From contig JBCDBD010000020.1 of the NCBI GenBank assembly GCA_039184335.1, forward strand, positions 1-64,000: 64,000 nucleotides of DNA, in the 5' to 3' direction. This DNA comes from JBCDBD01 sp039184335 (GTDB lineage: Bacteria > Bacteroidota > Bacteroidia > Flavobacteriales > Flavobacteriaceae). Of the stretch, positions 9,100-15,876 are shown in pieces (the first letter of the stretch is position 1; each line of letters opens with the position of its first letter). The position numbers were made by a program, and so were the translations under genes. A model generated the notes under the pieces. The model was given only the letters and a program-made list of their open reading frames with translations, was not told where the DNA came from and did not search any database.

Positions 9100-10062
9100 T
9101 CAGTAGCTTTTTGTGTAGTCATTTAATAGTTTTTCCGCAGCTCGAAAGGGTGATATTTTTTGCTGTTCGATGTCTAAAAGAAGGTTTTGCGTCATATGTG
9201 CTACCGATTTGTCTTTGTGAAAATGATGGGTAATACCTTCGTTGACGGTATTTAAAAACCACCGCTTATCCTGTTCAATGCGATTTTTATTAAAATGCGA
9301 GTTCACTTTTGTCTGATGTATGAAATCAGAGATCATGTCCCAGATCTCTTTGATACCAATATTTTGAAGTGATGAGGCAGTCAATACCTTGGGTGACCAG
9401 CCACTTGTCTTGGCAGGATACAAATGAAGGGCATTGGTGAACATCTTTTTGGCCAGGTCGGCCTTATCTTTGTTGGTACCATCAGCCTTGTTGATGATGA
9501 TGGCATCAGCCATTTCAATAATTCCCCTTTTAATGCCTTGAAGCTCATCTCCTGCACCTGCCAATTTAAGGAGGAGAAAAAAATCGACCATGTTATAGAC
9601 TGCGGTTTCACTTTGACCTACTCCAACCGTTTCAACCAATACGATATCATAGCCCGCTGCCTCACAAAGTATAATGGTTTCTTTTGTTTTTTTGGTTACA
9701 CCTCCTAAAGATTCACTGGACGGTGATGGTCTAATAAATGCGTTGGTATCTTTGGCAAGACGTTGCATGCGCGTTTTGTCTCCTAAAATACTCCCTTTAC
9801 TGATGCTACTTGTGGGATCCACGGCCAGAACCGCTACCTTTTTGCCCGCTTTGGTCAACATTTTTCCAAAAGCTTCAATAAAGGTGCTCTTGCCTACGCC
9901 TGGTATACCCGTAATTCCAATACGTATACCATTGGTCTTTTTTGTAAGGCAATGTTCGACAATGGTATTTGCTTTTTCAATATGTGCCCAATTGGCACTC
10001 TCAACCAATGTAATGGCTCTGGCAAGCAACGCCTTGTCACCATTGAAAATGCCATTGACCAA
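9100..10062 (-). CDS. meaB: MeaB/ArgK-type GTPase, chaperone of methylmalonyl-CoA mutase
   Basis: A 320-residue G3E-family GTPase that protects and reloads adenosylcobalamin-dependent methylmalonyl-CoA mutase. Motifs: Walker A GIPGVGKSTF near residue 55, LAVDPTSSISKGSILGDKTRM, ETVGVGQSE (switch region), and NKADGTN (guanine specificity). The start is uncertain. The first standard start codon is TTG at 10062, but the frame stays open upstream to the TAA at 10153-10155 and encodes a basic stretch (KKSKKEPSVERL) that resembles the N-terminal lead of MeaB proteins, with no ATG, GTG or TTG in it. The mutase is not in the window; the PduO-type adenosyltransferase at 23672-24229 serves the same cofactor. 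Confidence 0.93.
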   Translation of the reverse strand: MVNGIFNGDKALLARAITLVESANWAHIEKANTIVEHCLTKKTNGIRIGITGIPGVGKSTFIEAFGKMLTKAGKKVAVLAVDPTSSISKGSILGDKTRMQRLAKDTNAFIRPSPSSESLGGVTKKTKETIILCEAAGYDIVLVETVGVGQSETAVYNMVDFFLLLKLAGAGDELQGIKRGIIEMADAIIINKADGTNKDKADLAKKMFTNALHLYPAKTSGWSPKVLTASSLQNIGIKEIWDMISDFIHQTKVNSHFNKNRIEQDKRWFLNTVNEGITHHFHKDKSVAHMTQNLLLDIEQQKISPFRAAEKLLNDYTKSY

Positions 10063-10340
10063 CCTTTCAACCGATGGTTCTTTTTTGCTTTTTTTTCTTA
10101 TTTCTGATGACCTGTCGATATCAACCCTGGGTTTAAATACTAAAAATTGATTTTAAGTGGGGTGAATTTACCAAGTTTTGCTCAAATAATTTTCCATGGT
10201 CATTTGTGCTAATTTTCATTTGTATAAAAATATTTGGTACAATTCAGGATGCGAAACTTTGCATTTCACAAAAATTTAATGATATGGGTTATGTACTGCC
10301 GTTATCAAATGGTACCTTATTGGTTTAAAATACGTATAAG

Positions 10341-10766
10341 ATGATAACTATTTTTGAAACAAAAGTAACCAATTACGGGGGTAGGGCAGGGCATGTGACC
10401 AGTGAAGATGGAGTACTTGATTTTGATATCAGGATGCCGAATTCAAATGGACGATCTGATGGTAGGTCCACAAATCCTGAACAATTGTTTGCCGCAGCCT
10501 ATTCAAGTTGTTTTGCCGGGGCATTGCAGGTAGTCGCCAAGGAAAGGGGAGTGGGTGACTTGCAAGACTTTAATGTAACGGCAACGATAGCATTTAATAA
10601 AGAGGAAGAGGGTTTCTTTCTTGAAGCCACACTGGATTCATATTTGCCAACCGTGAGCAAGGAAATGGGAGAGGAGCTGATCAATGCAGCCCATGAAATA
10701 TGTCCGTACAGCAAAGCGACCAGAGACAATATCACGGTGCATCTTAATCTTTTGCTTGACGATTGA
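10341..10766 (+). CDS. ohr: Ohr-type organic hydroperoxide resistance protein
   Basis: A 141-residue OsmC/Ohr-family thiol peroxidase that reduces organic and fatty-acid hydroperoxides with lipoyl-protein electrons. Both reactive cysteines are present: Cys57 in AAYSSCFAGAL and Cys121 in EICPYSKATRDN. The Arg in the early segment and the length fit Ohr better than OsmC. The gene stands alone, divergent from meaB, and is closed by a strong hairpin terminator at 10790-10822. No OhrR-type regulator is adjacent. Confidence 0.93.
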   Translation: MITIFETKVTNYGGRAGHVTSEDGVLDFDIRMPNSNGRSDGRSTNPEQLFAAAYSSCFAGALQVVAKERGVGDLQDFNVTATIAFNKEEEGFFLEATLDSYLPTVSKEMGEELINAAHEICPYSKATRDNITVHLNLLLDD

Positions 10767-10789
10767 TAGTTAAAAGATACTGGCTTTAT

Positions 10790-10822
10790 TGTCCCGTTGG
10801 CACAGTCCGACGGGATTTTTTT
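10790..10822 (+). terminator. Intrinsic terminator after ohr
   Basis: A nine-base-pair stem (TCCCGTTGG at 10792-10800 pairing with CCGACGGGA at 10807-10815, with one G-U pair) closes a six-base loop and is followed at once by seven T residues. It lies 25 bases past the ohr stop codon. Confidence 0.85.
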
Positions 10823-10916
10823 GTTAAAAACTATCCAAATTCAGGTTATTTTGCCACATCGGTTTTTTTTAGCAGTCCCTTTACTAGATAACTATAAAAC
10901 AACCTCGTTACCGACC

Positions 10917-11459
10917 ATGCTTCAGATTGAATTAGTGGAACAATGCAAGGCGAATGATCGTAAAGCTCAGTTGAAATTGTACAAACAGTATTGTGACGGC
11001 ATGTTCTGCGTGGCGATGCGATTTTTAAAAAATGCAGATGATGCTGAAGATGTATTGCAAGAATCATTCATTAAGGCTTTTCAACGAATACACCAATTCA
11101 AGGGCGAGGTGACTTTTGGGGCCTGGCTCAAACGGATCGTAGTCAATGGAAGCATTGATTTTTTGAAGTCAAAACATCAAAAGACAGTTGAGCTTGATGA
11201 AGGTTATATGCACATTGCAGATGATGGTAATTGGGAAGTAGCAGACGAGGTAACCCTCGATGAAATCAAAAAGCACATTGAGCTGCTGCCAGAAAAATAT
11301 AGGTATGTGATACAACTTTTTTTGGTCGAAGGATACGATCACAGCGAGATATCTGAAATACTGAAGATTTCGGTAACCGCATCACGAACAAGGCTGGTAA
11401 GGGGAAAGAACCAATTGAAAGCATTATTAAAGCATAAAAGCTATGGCACAGGATCTTAG
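10917..11459 (+). CDS. ECF-type RNA polymerase sigma factor
   Basis: A 180-residue sigma-70 family ECF factor. Region 2 has YKQYCDGMFCVAMRFL and the DAEDVLQESFIKAF motif (core binding and -10 recognition), and region 4 has LPEKYRYVIQLFLVEGYDHSEIS followed by the helix-turn-helix that reads the -35 element. I chose the ATG at 10917, not the longer upstream TTG start at 10797, because region 2 then starts after the usual short lead and the upstream stretch overlaps the ohr terminator. The anti-sigma-like gene starts 17 bases before its stop. A weak promoter match (TTG, 22 nt, TTATTTTG) lies in the leader. Confidence 0.92.
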   Translation: MLQIELVEQCKANDRKAQLKLYKQYCDGMFCVAMRFLKNADDAEDVLQESFIKAFQRIHQFKGEVTFGAWLKRIVVNGSIDFLKSKHQKTVELDEGYMHIADDGNWEVADEVTLDEIKKHIELLPEKYRYVIQLFLVEGYDHSEISEILKISVTASRTRLVRGKNQLKALLKHKSYGTGS

Positions 11460-12033
11460 AAACCTATTTGACGAGGAGCGTAAAAAGAAGACCTTTAAGA
11501 TGAAAGAAGGTCATGAAGCTCGATTTTTGACACGTCTTGAACGAGAGATGTCAACCCAAACAAAACACACCCCGTTTTTTAGATGGCGTATTGCGGCTTC
11601 AGTACTTGTGCTGTTAGGTATAGGTACGCTCTTTGTTATCAATATGAAATCGGTAGACGATACGGCAACCAAAATTGTTGAAAAGACAGTGCCAGAAAGA
11701 GTAAAACAAGGTATTTCATTGGGTGATTTGTCACCTGATTTTCAAAAAGTGGAAAATTATTATGTAACCAATATCAATCTCGAGCTTTCAGAATTAGAGG
11801 TTTCAGATCAGAATAGAGGCTTGGTCGATAGTTATATGGAGCGTTTGGCCGAACTGGATGAAGAGTACAAAAGACTCAATCAAGAACTCAACGATATCGG
11901 GCCTAATGACCAGACAATAACCGCGCTTATCAAAAATTTGCAGCTGCGATTGCAGTTGTTACAAAAACTCAAATTGAAGTTGAACCAATTAAAATCATCA
12001 AAAAATGAACAAAAGTCGAATCATACGGTTTAG
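11443..12033 (+). CDS. Putative membrane anti-sigma factor
   Basis: A 196-residue protein with an N-terminal cytoplasmic region of about 45 residues, one membrane helix (IAASVLVLLGIGTLFVI, about residues 47-64) and a periplasmic part ending in a coiled-coil-like stretch (LIKNLQLRLQLLQKLKLKL). It has no recognised anti-sigma zinc motif, so the call rests on position and topology: it overlaps the ECF sigma gene by 17 bases and the next gene by 29 bases. The periplasmic region may sense an envelope signal, possibly with the third gene of the operon. Confidence 0.7.
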   Translation: MAQDLRNLFDEERKKKTFKMKEGHEARFLTRLEREMSTQTKHTPFFRWRIAASVLVLLGIGTLFVINMKSVDDTATKIVEKTVPERVKQGISLGDLSPDFQKVENYYVTNINLELSELEVSDQNRGLVDSYMERLAELDEEYKRLNQELNDIGPNDQTITALIKNLQLRLQLLQKLKLKLNQLKSSKNEQKSNHTV

Positions 12034-13456
12034 TGTCTTTTTATTGGCTTTTTTTGCCTTGACATGGTCAAATGCACAAACAAAAACAAAAACGTTCAAA
12101 GAAACCTTTAATGTGGGTGATGATGCGGTATTGAATATTGATACCAGTCATACCGACATCGAATTTGAGACCTGGGATAAGAACCAAGTTGAAATTACGG
12201 CTGTAGTTACCTTAGAAGGGGCAACAGATAAAGAGGCCGAAGCGTACTTTAAAAACGACCCCATCGAGATGATGGGAAACAGTAAGGAAATAGAAATACG
12301 TACTTCAGCACAAAATTCATGGCTTTTTGCACCTGAAATTGAAAACTTGCAGCATTTTAATGTTGAGATTCCAGCAATTGACCTAGAGCCCTTGTTTTTA
12401 GACCTGGAGATTCCCGAACTTCCTGAGTTGGCCGTTATTCCAGAATTACCACCCATGCCCCCGATTCCCTTCAAACAATTTGATTATAGTGCTTATCAAA
12501 AAGATGGGGATGTATACCTTAAAAAATGGACCAAAGAATTTCGAGAGGGTTTTGATGAAGAGTATGAAGCGCGTTTTCGGGAGTGGGGCAAAAGAATTGA
12601 AGAAAGGGCGAAACAAAGAGAAGAACAAACAGAACGTCGTAATGAAGAACGTGAACAATTACTTGAGGAAAGGGAGCGTGAACGCGAAGAGCGCTTAAAG
12701 TTGGCTCAAGAGCGTAGGGAGGCGGCCATAGAGAGGCTCCAAGCTGAAAAAGAGCGGATACTAAAAGAGCGGAGCCTCATCATTTCAAACGAAAGCGATG
12801 ATGCCCCCAATGTTTTCTACTTCTCTTCAGATGGAGAAGATAAAAGGTATAAGGTACAAAAGACCATCAAGGTCAAAATGCCAAAGGCGACCCGTATCAA
12901 AATGGATGTGAGGCATGGAGAAGTCAAATTGGCGGCTACGGTCAAGAACATCAATGCAAGCTTGTCGTATGCAAGCTTGCTTGCTTCTACCATAGATGGT
13001 GGGAGTACCGATATCAAAGCAGCATATTCACCGGTCAGTGTACAAAAATGGAACTATGGACAACTAAAAACCAATTATTCTGAACGGGTAAACTTAAAGG
13101 AAGTAGGCGAGTTGAAGTTGAATTCGGTATCATCTAATGTAATTATTGACCGTTTAATTAAAAAGGCCCACGTCACCAATAATTTAGGAGCTTTACAAAT
13201 CAATTCCATCGCTGATGATTTCAGCGATATGGACATTTCGATTCAAAATGGGGAGCTCAACTGTACATTGCCGACCACGCCTTTTGTAATCTATATCAAT
13301 GAGACCTCTACCAATTTTAAATACCCCAATGCACTTGCCATAGGGTCATCAAGAAATTACGAGACCACAATACACAAAGGGTACCATATCAACAATAACA
13401 CAAAAAAATCAATCAATATCAATTCAAGATACAGTGAAGTGGTATTGAAGGAATAG
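12005..13456 (+). CDS. Secreted protein with charged helix and DUF4097-like beta region, third gene of the ECF operon
   Basis: A 483-residue protein with an N-terminal signal peptide (FSVFLLAFFALTWSNA, cleaved about residue 24). After a beta-rich part (residues about 30-110) and a Pro-rich stretch (PELPELAVIPELPPMPP), there is a long Glu/Arg-rich segment, about residues 175-258 (for example EEREREREERLKLAQERR), which should form a rigid single helix or coiled coil. The C-terminal half (about 285-483) looks like the repeated beta strands of DUF4097-type proteins. It overlaps the anti-sigma gene by 29 bases, so it probably belongs to the same envelope-stress circuit. Function unknown. Confidence 0.75.
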   Translation: MNKSRIIRFSVFLLAFFALTWSNAQTKTKTFKETFNVGDDAVLNIDTSHTDIEFETWDKNQVEITAVVTLEGATDKEAEAYFKNDPIEMMGNSKEIEIRTSAQNSWLFAPEIENLQHFNVEIPAIDLEPLFLDLEIPELPELAVIPELPPMPPIPFKQFDYSAYQKDGDVYLKKWTKEFREGFDEEYEARFREWGKRIEERAKQREEQTERRNEEREQLLEEREREREERLKLAQERREAAIERLQAEKERILKERSLIISNESDDAPNVFYFSSDGEDKRYKVQKTIKVKMPKATRIKMDVRHGEVKLAATVKNINASLSYASLLASTIDGGSTDIKAAYSPVSVQKWNYGQLKTNYSERVNLKEVGELKLNSVSSNVIIDRLIKKAHVTNNLGALQINSIADDFSDMDISIQNGELNCTLPTTPFVIYINETSTNFKYPNALAIGSSRNYETTIHKGYHINNNTKKSININSRYSEVVLKE

Positions 13457-13520
13457 GGGTGCCGATTTTACGATTCCCATGAACACTTATCTACCATAAT
13501 ACCCGTCTTCAATAAACTAG

Positions 13521-14204
13521 TTAGTGTGTCCCTTCCTTTAAAAACGATTGAAAATTCTGTTTGAATCGGTTCAATCTCGGAATCGAAACATTTCGAATGT
13601 ATGAATTATTCGGATTTCTGTGTTCGAAGTCTTGGTGATACTCTTCGGCTTTGTAAAATACATCAAAGGGTGAGACCTCGGTCACTATAGGCCTATCATA
13701 AACATGCTCAGATTCCAATAGGGAGATATAACTTTCAATAGCCTCTTTCTCTTGATTATTTTGATAGAATGCAATGGATCGATACTGCGCACCACGGTCT
13801 GGTCCTTGTCGGTTCAATGAAGTGGGGTCATGCGAACCGAAAAACACCTGTACCAACTGCTTGAAAGAGATAACAGATGCATCGTAGTATACCTGTACTG
13901 CCTCTGCGTGTCGAGTACGCCCATAAGCGACTTGTTCGTAAGTGGGGTTTTTTTCGGTACCGCCAGAATACCCCGAAATTACTTCCTTGACCCCTTTGAC
14001 ACTTTCAAAAATAGCCTCGACACACCAAAAACACCCGCTGGCAAAATAGGCCGTTTCGTATTCCTGTAACTCTTGTGGATTGAGTTCTACTTTTGCTGCC
14101 ACCTGTTTTTGTGTATTGGTGATGGTTTTGCTGGAATATTTTGGCTGGCAACTTATTGTAGCTAGCAATAGTGCCATAAAGAGAACGCTTTTTGCCATTT
14201 TCAT
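13521..14204 (-). CDS. msrA: Peptide-methionine (S)-S-oxide reductase MsrA, exported
   Basis: A 227-residue MsrA that repairs methionine-S-sulfoxide in proteins. The catalytic motif GCFWC is at residues 57-61 with the nucleophile Cys58, followed by GVKEVISGYSGG, and later by the HDPTSLNRQGPDRG segment, all hallmarks of the family. The N-terminus (MALLLATISC) is a lipoprotein-like signal with Cys19, so the enzyme probably acts in the periplasm, anchored to a membrane. No MsrB domain or gene is adjacent. It is divergent from the M23 gene. Confidence 0.95.
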   Translation of the reverse strand: MKMAKSVLFMALLLATISCQPKYSSKTITNTQKQVAAKVELNPQELQEYETAYFASGCFWCVEAIFESVKGVKEVISGYSGGTEKNPTYEQVAYGRTRHAEAVQVYYDASVISFKQLVQVFFGSHDPTSLNRQGPDRGAQYRSIAFYQNNQEKEAIESYISLLESEHVYDRPIVTEVSPFDVFYKAEEYHQDFEHRNPNNSYIRNVSIPRLNRFKQNFQSFLKEGTH

Positions 14205-14287
14205 GTACTTTTTTCCATTTAGTTACAGCAAGATAACAACTATTACGTGTGTGGGTGTTAAAAAATGTTAATGATTACTTTTACAGC

Positions 14288-14959
14288 ATGAATGATTTCT
14301 TGGGTATACTTTCCAATCTTTCAGAAGTAACCGTACCAATTTTAGATGTTTCGATTCCAGTTTCAAAATATTGTAAAATTGATTTGTCAAGGTACAATGC
14401 TTCACTTGCTAAAATTGATATTTCCAATCCTGACTCATGCCAGGCGTACATAGATCGGGTACTTGCACTTGAAAATTGCACTATAGCCTATGGTGGATAT
14501 TTGGAAAAACGAAATTTATACGACCGTTCTGAACGATTTTCCAAGGCATCAAGAAACATCCACTTGGGTATGGATTTTTGGTGCAAGGCAGGTACTGCAG
14601 TTGTAACGCCACTTGAAGGTACCGTGCACAGTTTTGCCAATAACCCAGATTTGGGGAATTATGGACCTACCCTGATTTTGGAACATCAAATAGCGGAACA
14701 TATTTTTTATACCCTTTACGGCCATCTTTCCCTGATCTCATTAGATGGGTTGTATGCTGGAAAGTTGTTCCCAAAGGGATCAGTATTGGCTTTTTTGGGC
14801 GAAACTGAGATCAATGTGAACTATGCCCCGCATCTCCATTTTCAAATCATACGTGAGATGGGAACCTATAAAGGCGATTATCCTGGGGTTTGTACCCAAA
14901 ATGATTTAGAATTTTACCAAAACAACTGTCCTGACCCCAATATTTTATTGAAGTTCTGA
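14288..14959 (+). CDS. M23 family (LytM-like) metallopeptidase without signal peptide
   Basis: A 223-residue protein with a LytM-type domain in the C-terminal two thirds. The zinc ligands are present: HX3D in NIHLGMDFW and HXH in APHLHFQI, with YTLYGHLSL between them. Most M23 enzymes cut peptidoglycan cross-bridges outside the cytoplasm, yet the start chosen (ATG at 14288, MNDFLGILS) has no signal peptide, and the longer in-frame version from 14249 has none either. It may act in the cytoplasm, be exported by another route, or have a different substrate. A TACTTTTA box only five bases before the start might drive a nearly leaderless transcript. Confidence 0.82.
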   Translation: MNDFLGILSNLSEVTVPILDVSIPVSKYCKIDLSRYNASLAKIDISNPDSCQAYIDRVLALENCTIAYGGYLEKRNLYDRSERFSKASRNIHLGMDFWCKAGTAVVTPLEGTVHSFANNPDLGNYGPTLILEHQIAEHIFYTLYGHLSLISLDGLYAGKLFPKGSVLAFLGETEINVNYAPHLHFQIIREMGTYKGDYPGVCTQNDLEFYQNNCPDPNILLKF

Positions 14960-14968
14960 ATAAGCATT

Positions 14969-15009
14969 ATCGATGAAATGCACATGGCATCGGTATGTAG
15001 TTCATCGAT
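14969..15009. repeat. Nested inverted repeat after the M23 gene
   Basis: ATCGATGAA at 14969-14977 is perfectly complementary to TTCATCGAT at 15001-15009. Inside the loop ATGC (14978-14981) can pair with GCAT (14987-14990). No T-run follows, so it is not a standard terminator. It lies 10 bases after the M23 stop codon. Confidence 0.5.
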
Positions 15010-15147
15010 CCAAAAACCGTTGTCGATGGTTTTAAACACTTTATCCAATCTGATGTTTTATATCGAAAAATAGTTGTTTTAGAGCGAGTTATATCTGAGC
15101 ACGGCTACACGCGGGGGTAACTTTACTATGTAAAAAGAACCCAAATC

Positions 15148-15381
15148 ATGAAAGCAGTCTTCACCATTATCGCAGTAGTTTTTTTCGGATTCGTAGCCGT
15201 TGCACAATCAGCTAATGAGATTAAAGTGCCAACTAAGACCATGGAAATCGAGTTGAACATTGAGATTCAAGATACAAAAGAAGTGAAAAGTGAAGTCGCT
15301 AGGTTATACAAATACAAAAATTCAAGGATCAAGAAAGCATTGAATTTTAGAACAAAGCGCAATAGGTCTAAATTGGCCTAA
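15148..15381 (+). CDS. Small secreted basic protein, unknown
   Basis: A 77-residue protein with a clear signal peptide (FTIIAVVFFGFVAVAQS, cleavage about residue 20). The mature part has an acidic-to-neutral section (KTMEIELNIEIQDTKEVKSE) and then a strongly basic tail (KYKNSRIKKALNFRTKRNRSK). I do not recognise the family. The mature peptide would be about 57 residues and positively charged at the end. A near-consensus box (TAACTTTA) lies about 25 bases upstream of the start. A decayed-looking reading frame follows directly. Confidence 0.65.
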   Translation: MKAVFTIIAVVFFGFVAVAQSANEIKVPTKTMEIELNIEIQDTKEVKSEVARLYKYKNSRIKKALNFRTKRNRSKLA

Positions 15382-15396
15382 CCAAAAGAAATAATC

Positions 15397-15589
15397 ATGA
15401 TGCTTTTTACACGAAGTCTGCTTGCCTTGACCTGTATCGCAATTTTGGTCTTTGATTTACCACCTGCACCTTTACGTGCTATAGCAGTTGTTCGGCACCT
15501 TAGATGATGTTATATCTTCAATCGTATATTTTGGCCTTTCTGACTTGATTCTATTGTCTTTTGCCACTTTTATGGCACTGGTTCCTTAG
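15397..15589 (+). pseudogene. Possible frameshifted remnant of a small hydrophobic protein
   Basis: One frame opens with ATG at 15397 and reads a hydrophobic lead (LLALTCIAILVFDLPP) up to a TGA at 15505-15507. A second frame, open from 15485 to the TAG at 15587-15589, continues with a membrane-like text (DDVISSIVYFGLSDLILL). The switch near 15480-15490 would need one base lost or gained. I cannot name a parent family. The remainder to 15876 holds no convincing gene, only a seven-base-pair hairpin (TAGCAGG 15605-15611 with CCTGCTA 15618-15624). Confidence 0.4.
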
Positions 15590-15876
15590 CGCTTTCTAGT
15601 TTTTTAGCAGGTTCTCCCCTGCTATCACATAGGCGGTAAGTCTGCCTTTGGCAACAGTCCCGATTTTATTTTGTATGCTGACACTTCTGTTTTGTCCAGT
15701 ACAGCTCGAATAACTTCTAACATATGGAAACAGGATTCATGCAGCAACTGTATTTACATTGATGAGGGTATTGCGGTAAAAAGTGAGATGTTCGTAAGAA
15801 CCTGGCCAAATAATATCTTGCCCAGAAAAAATACGACCTATTGTAATTATGATAAGGTGTTTTTTAGGAGCATCAC

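Noticed and set aside
9674..10150. 158-codon plus-strand frame opposite meaB
   Set aside because: It is antisense to a well-supported GTPase gene with Walker A and guanine motifs.
12480..12698. 72-codon plus-strand frame inside the Glu/Arg-rich region of the ECF operon surface protein
   Set aside because: It is an out-of-frame shadow of the highly repetitive charged segment.
12005..13456. Surface protein as an adhesin or autotransporter
   Set aside because: No passenger or translocator domain is seen; the coiled-coil-like section and beta repeats only support a general surface role.
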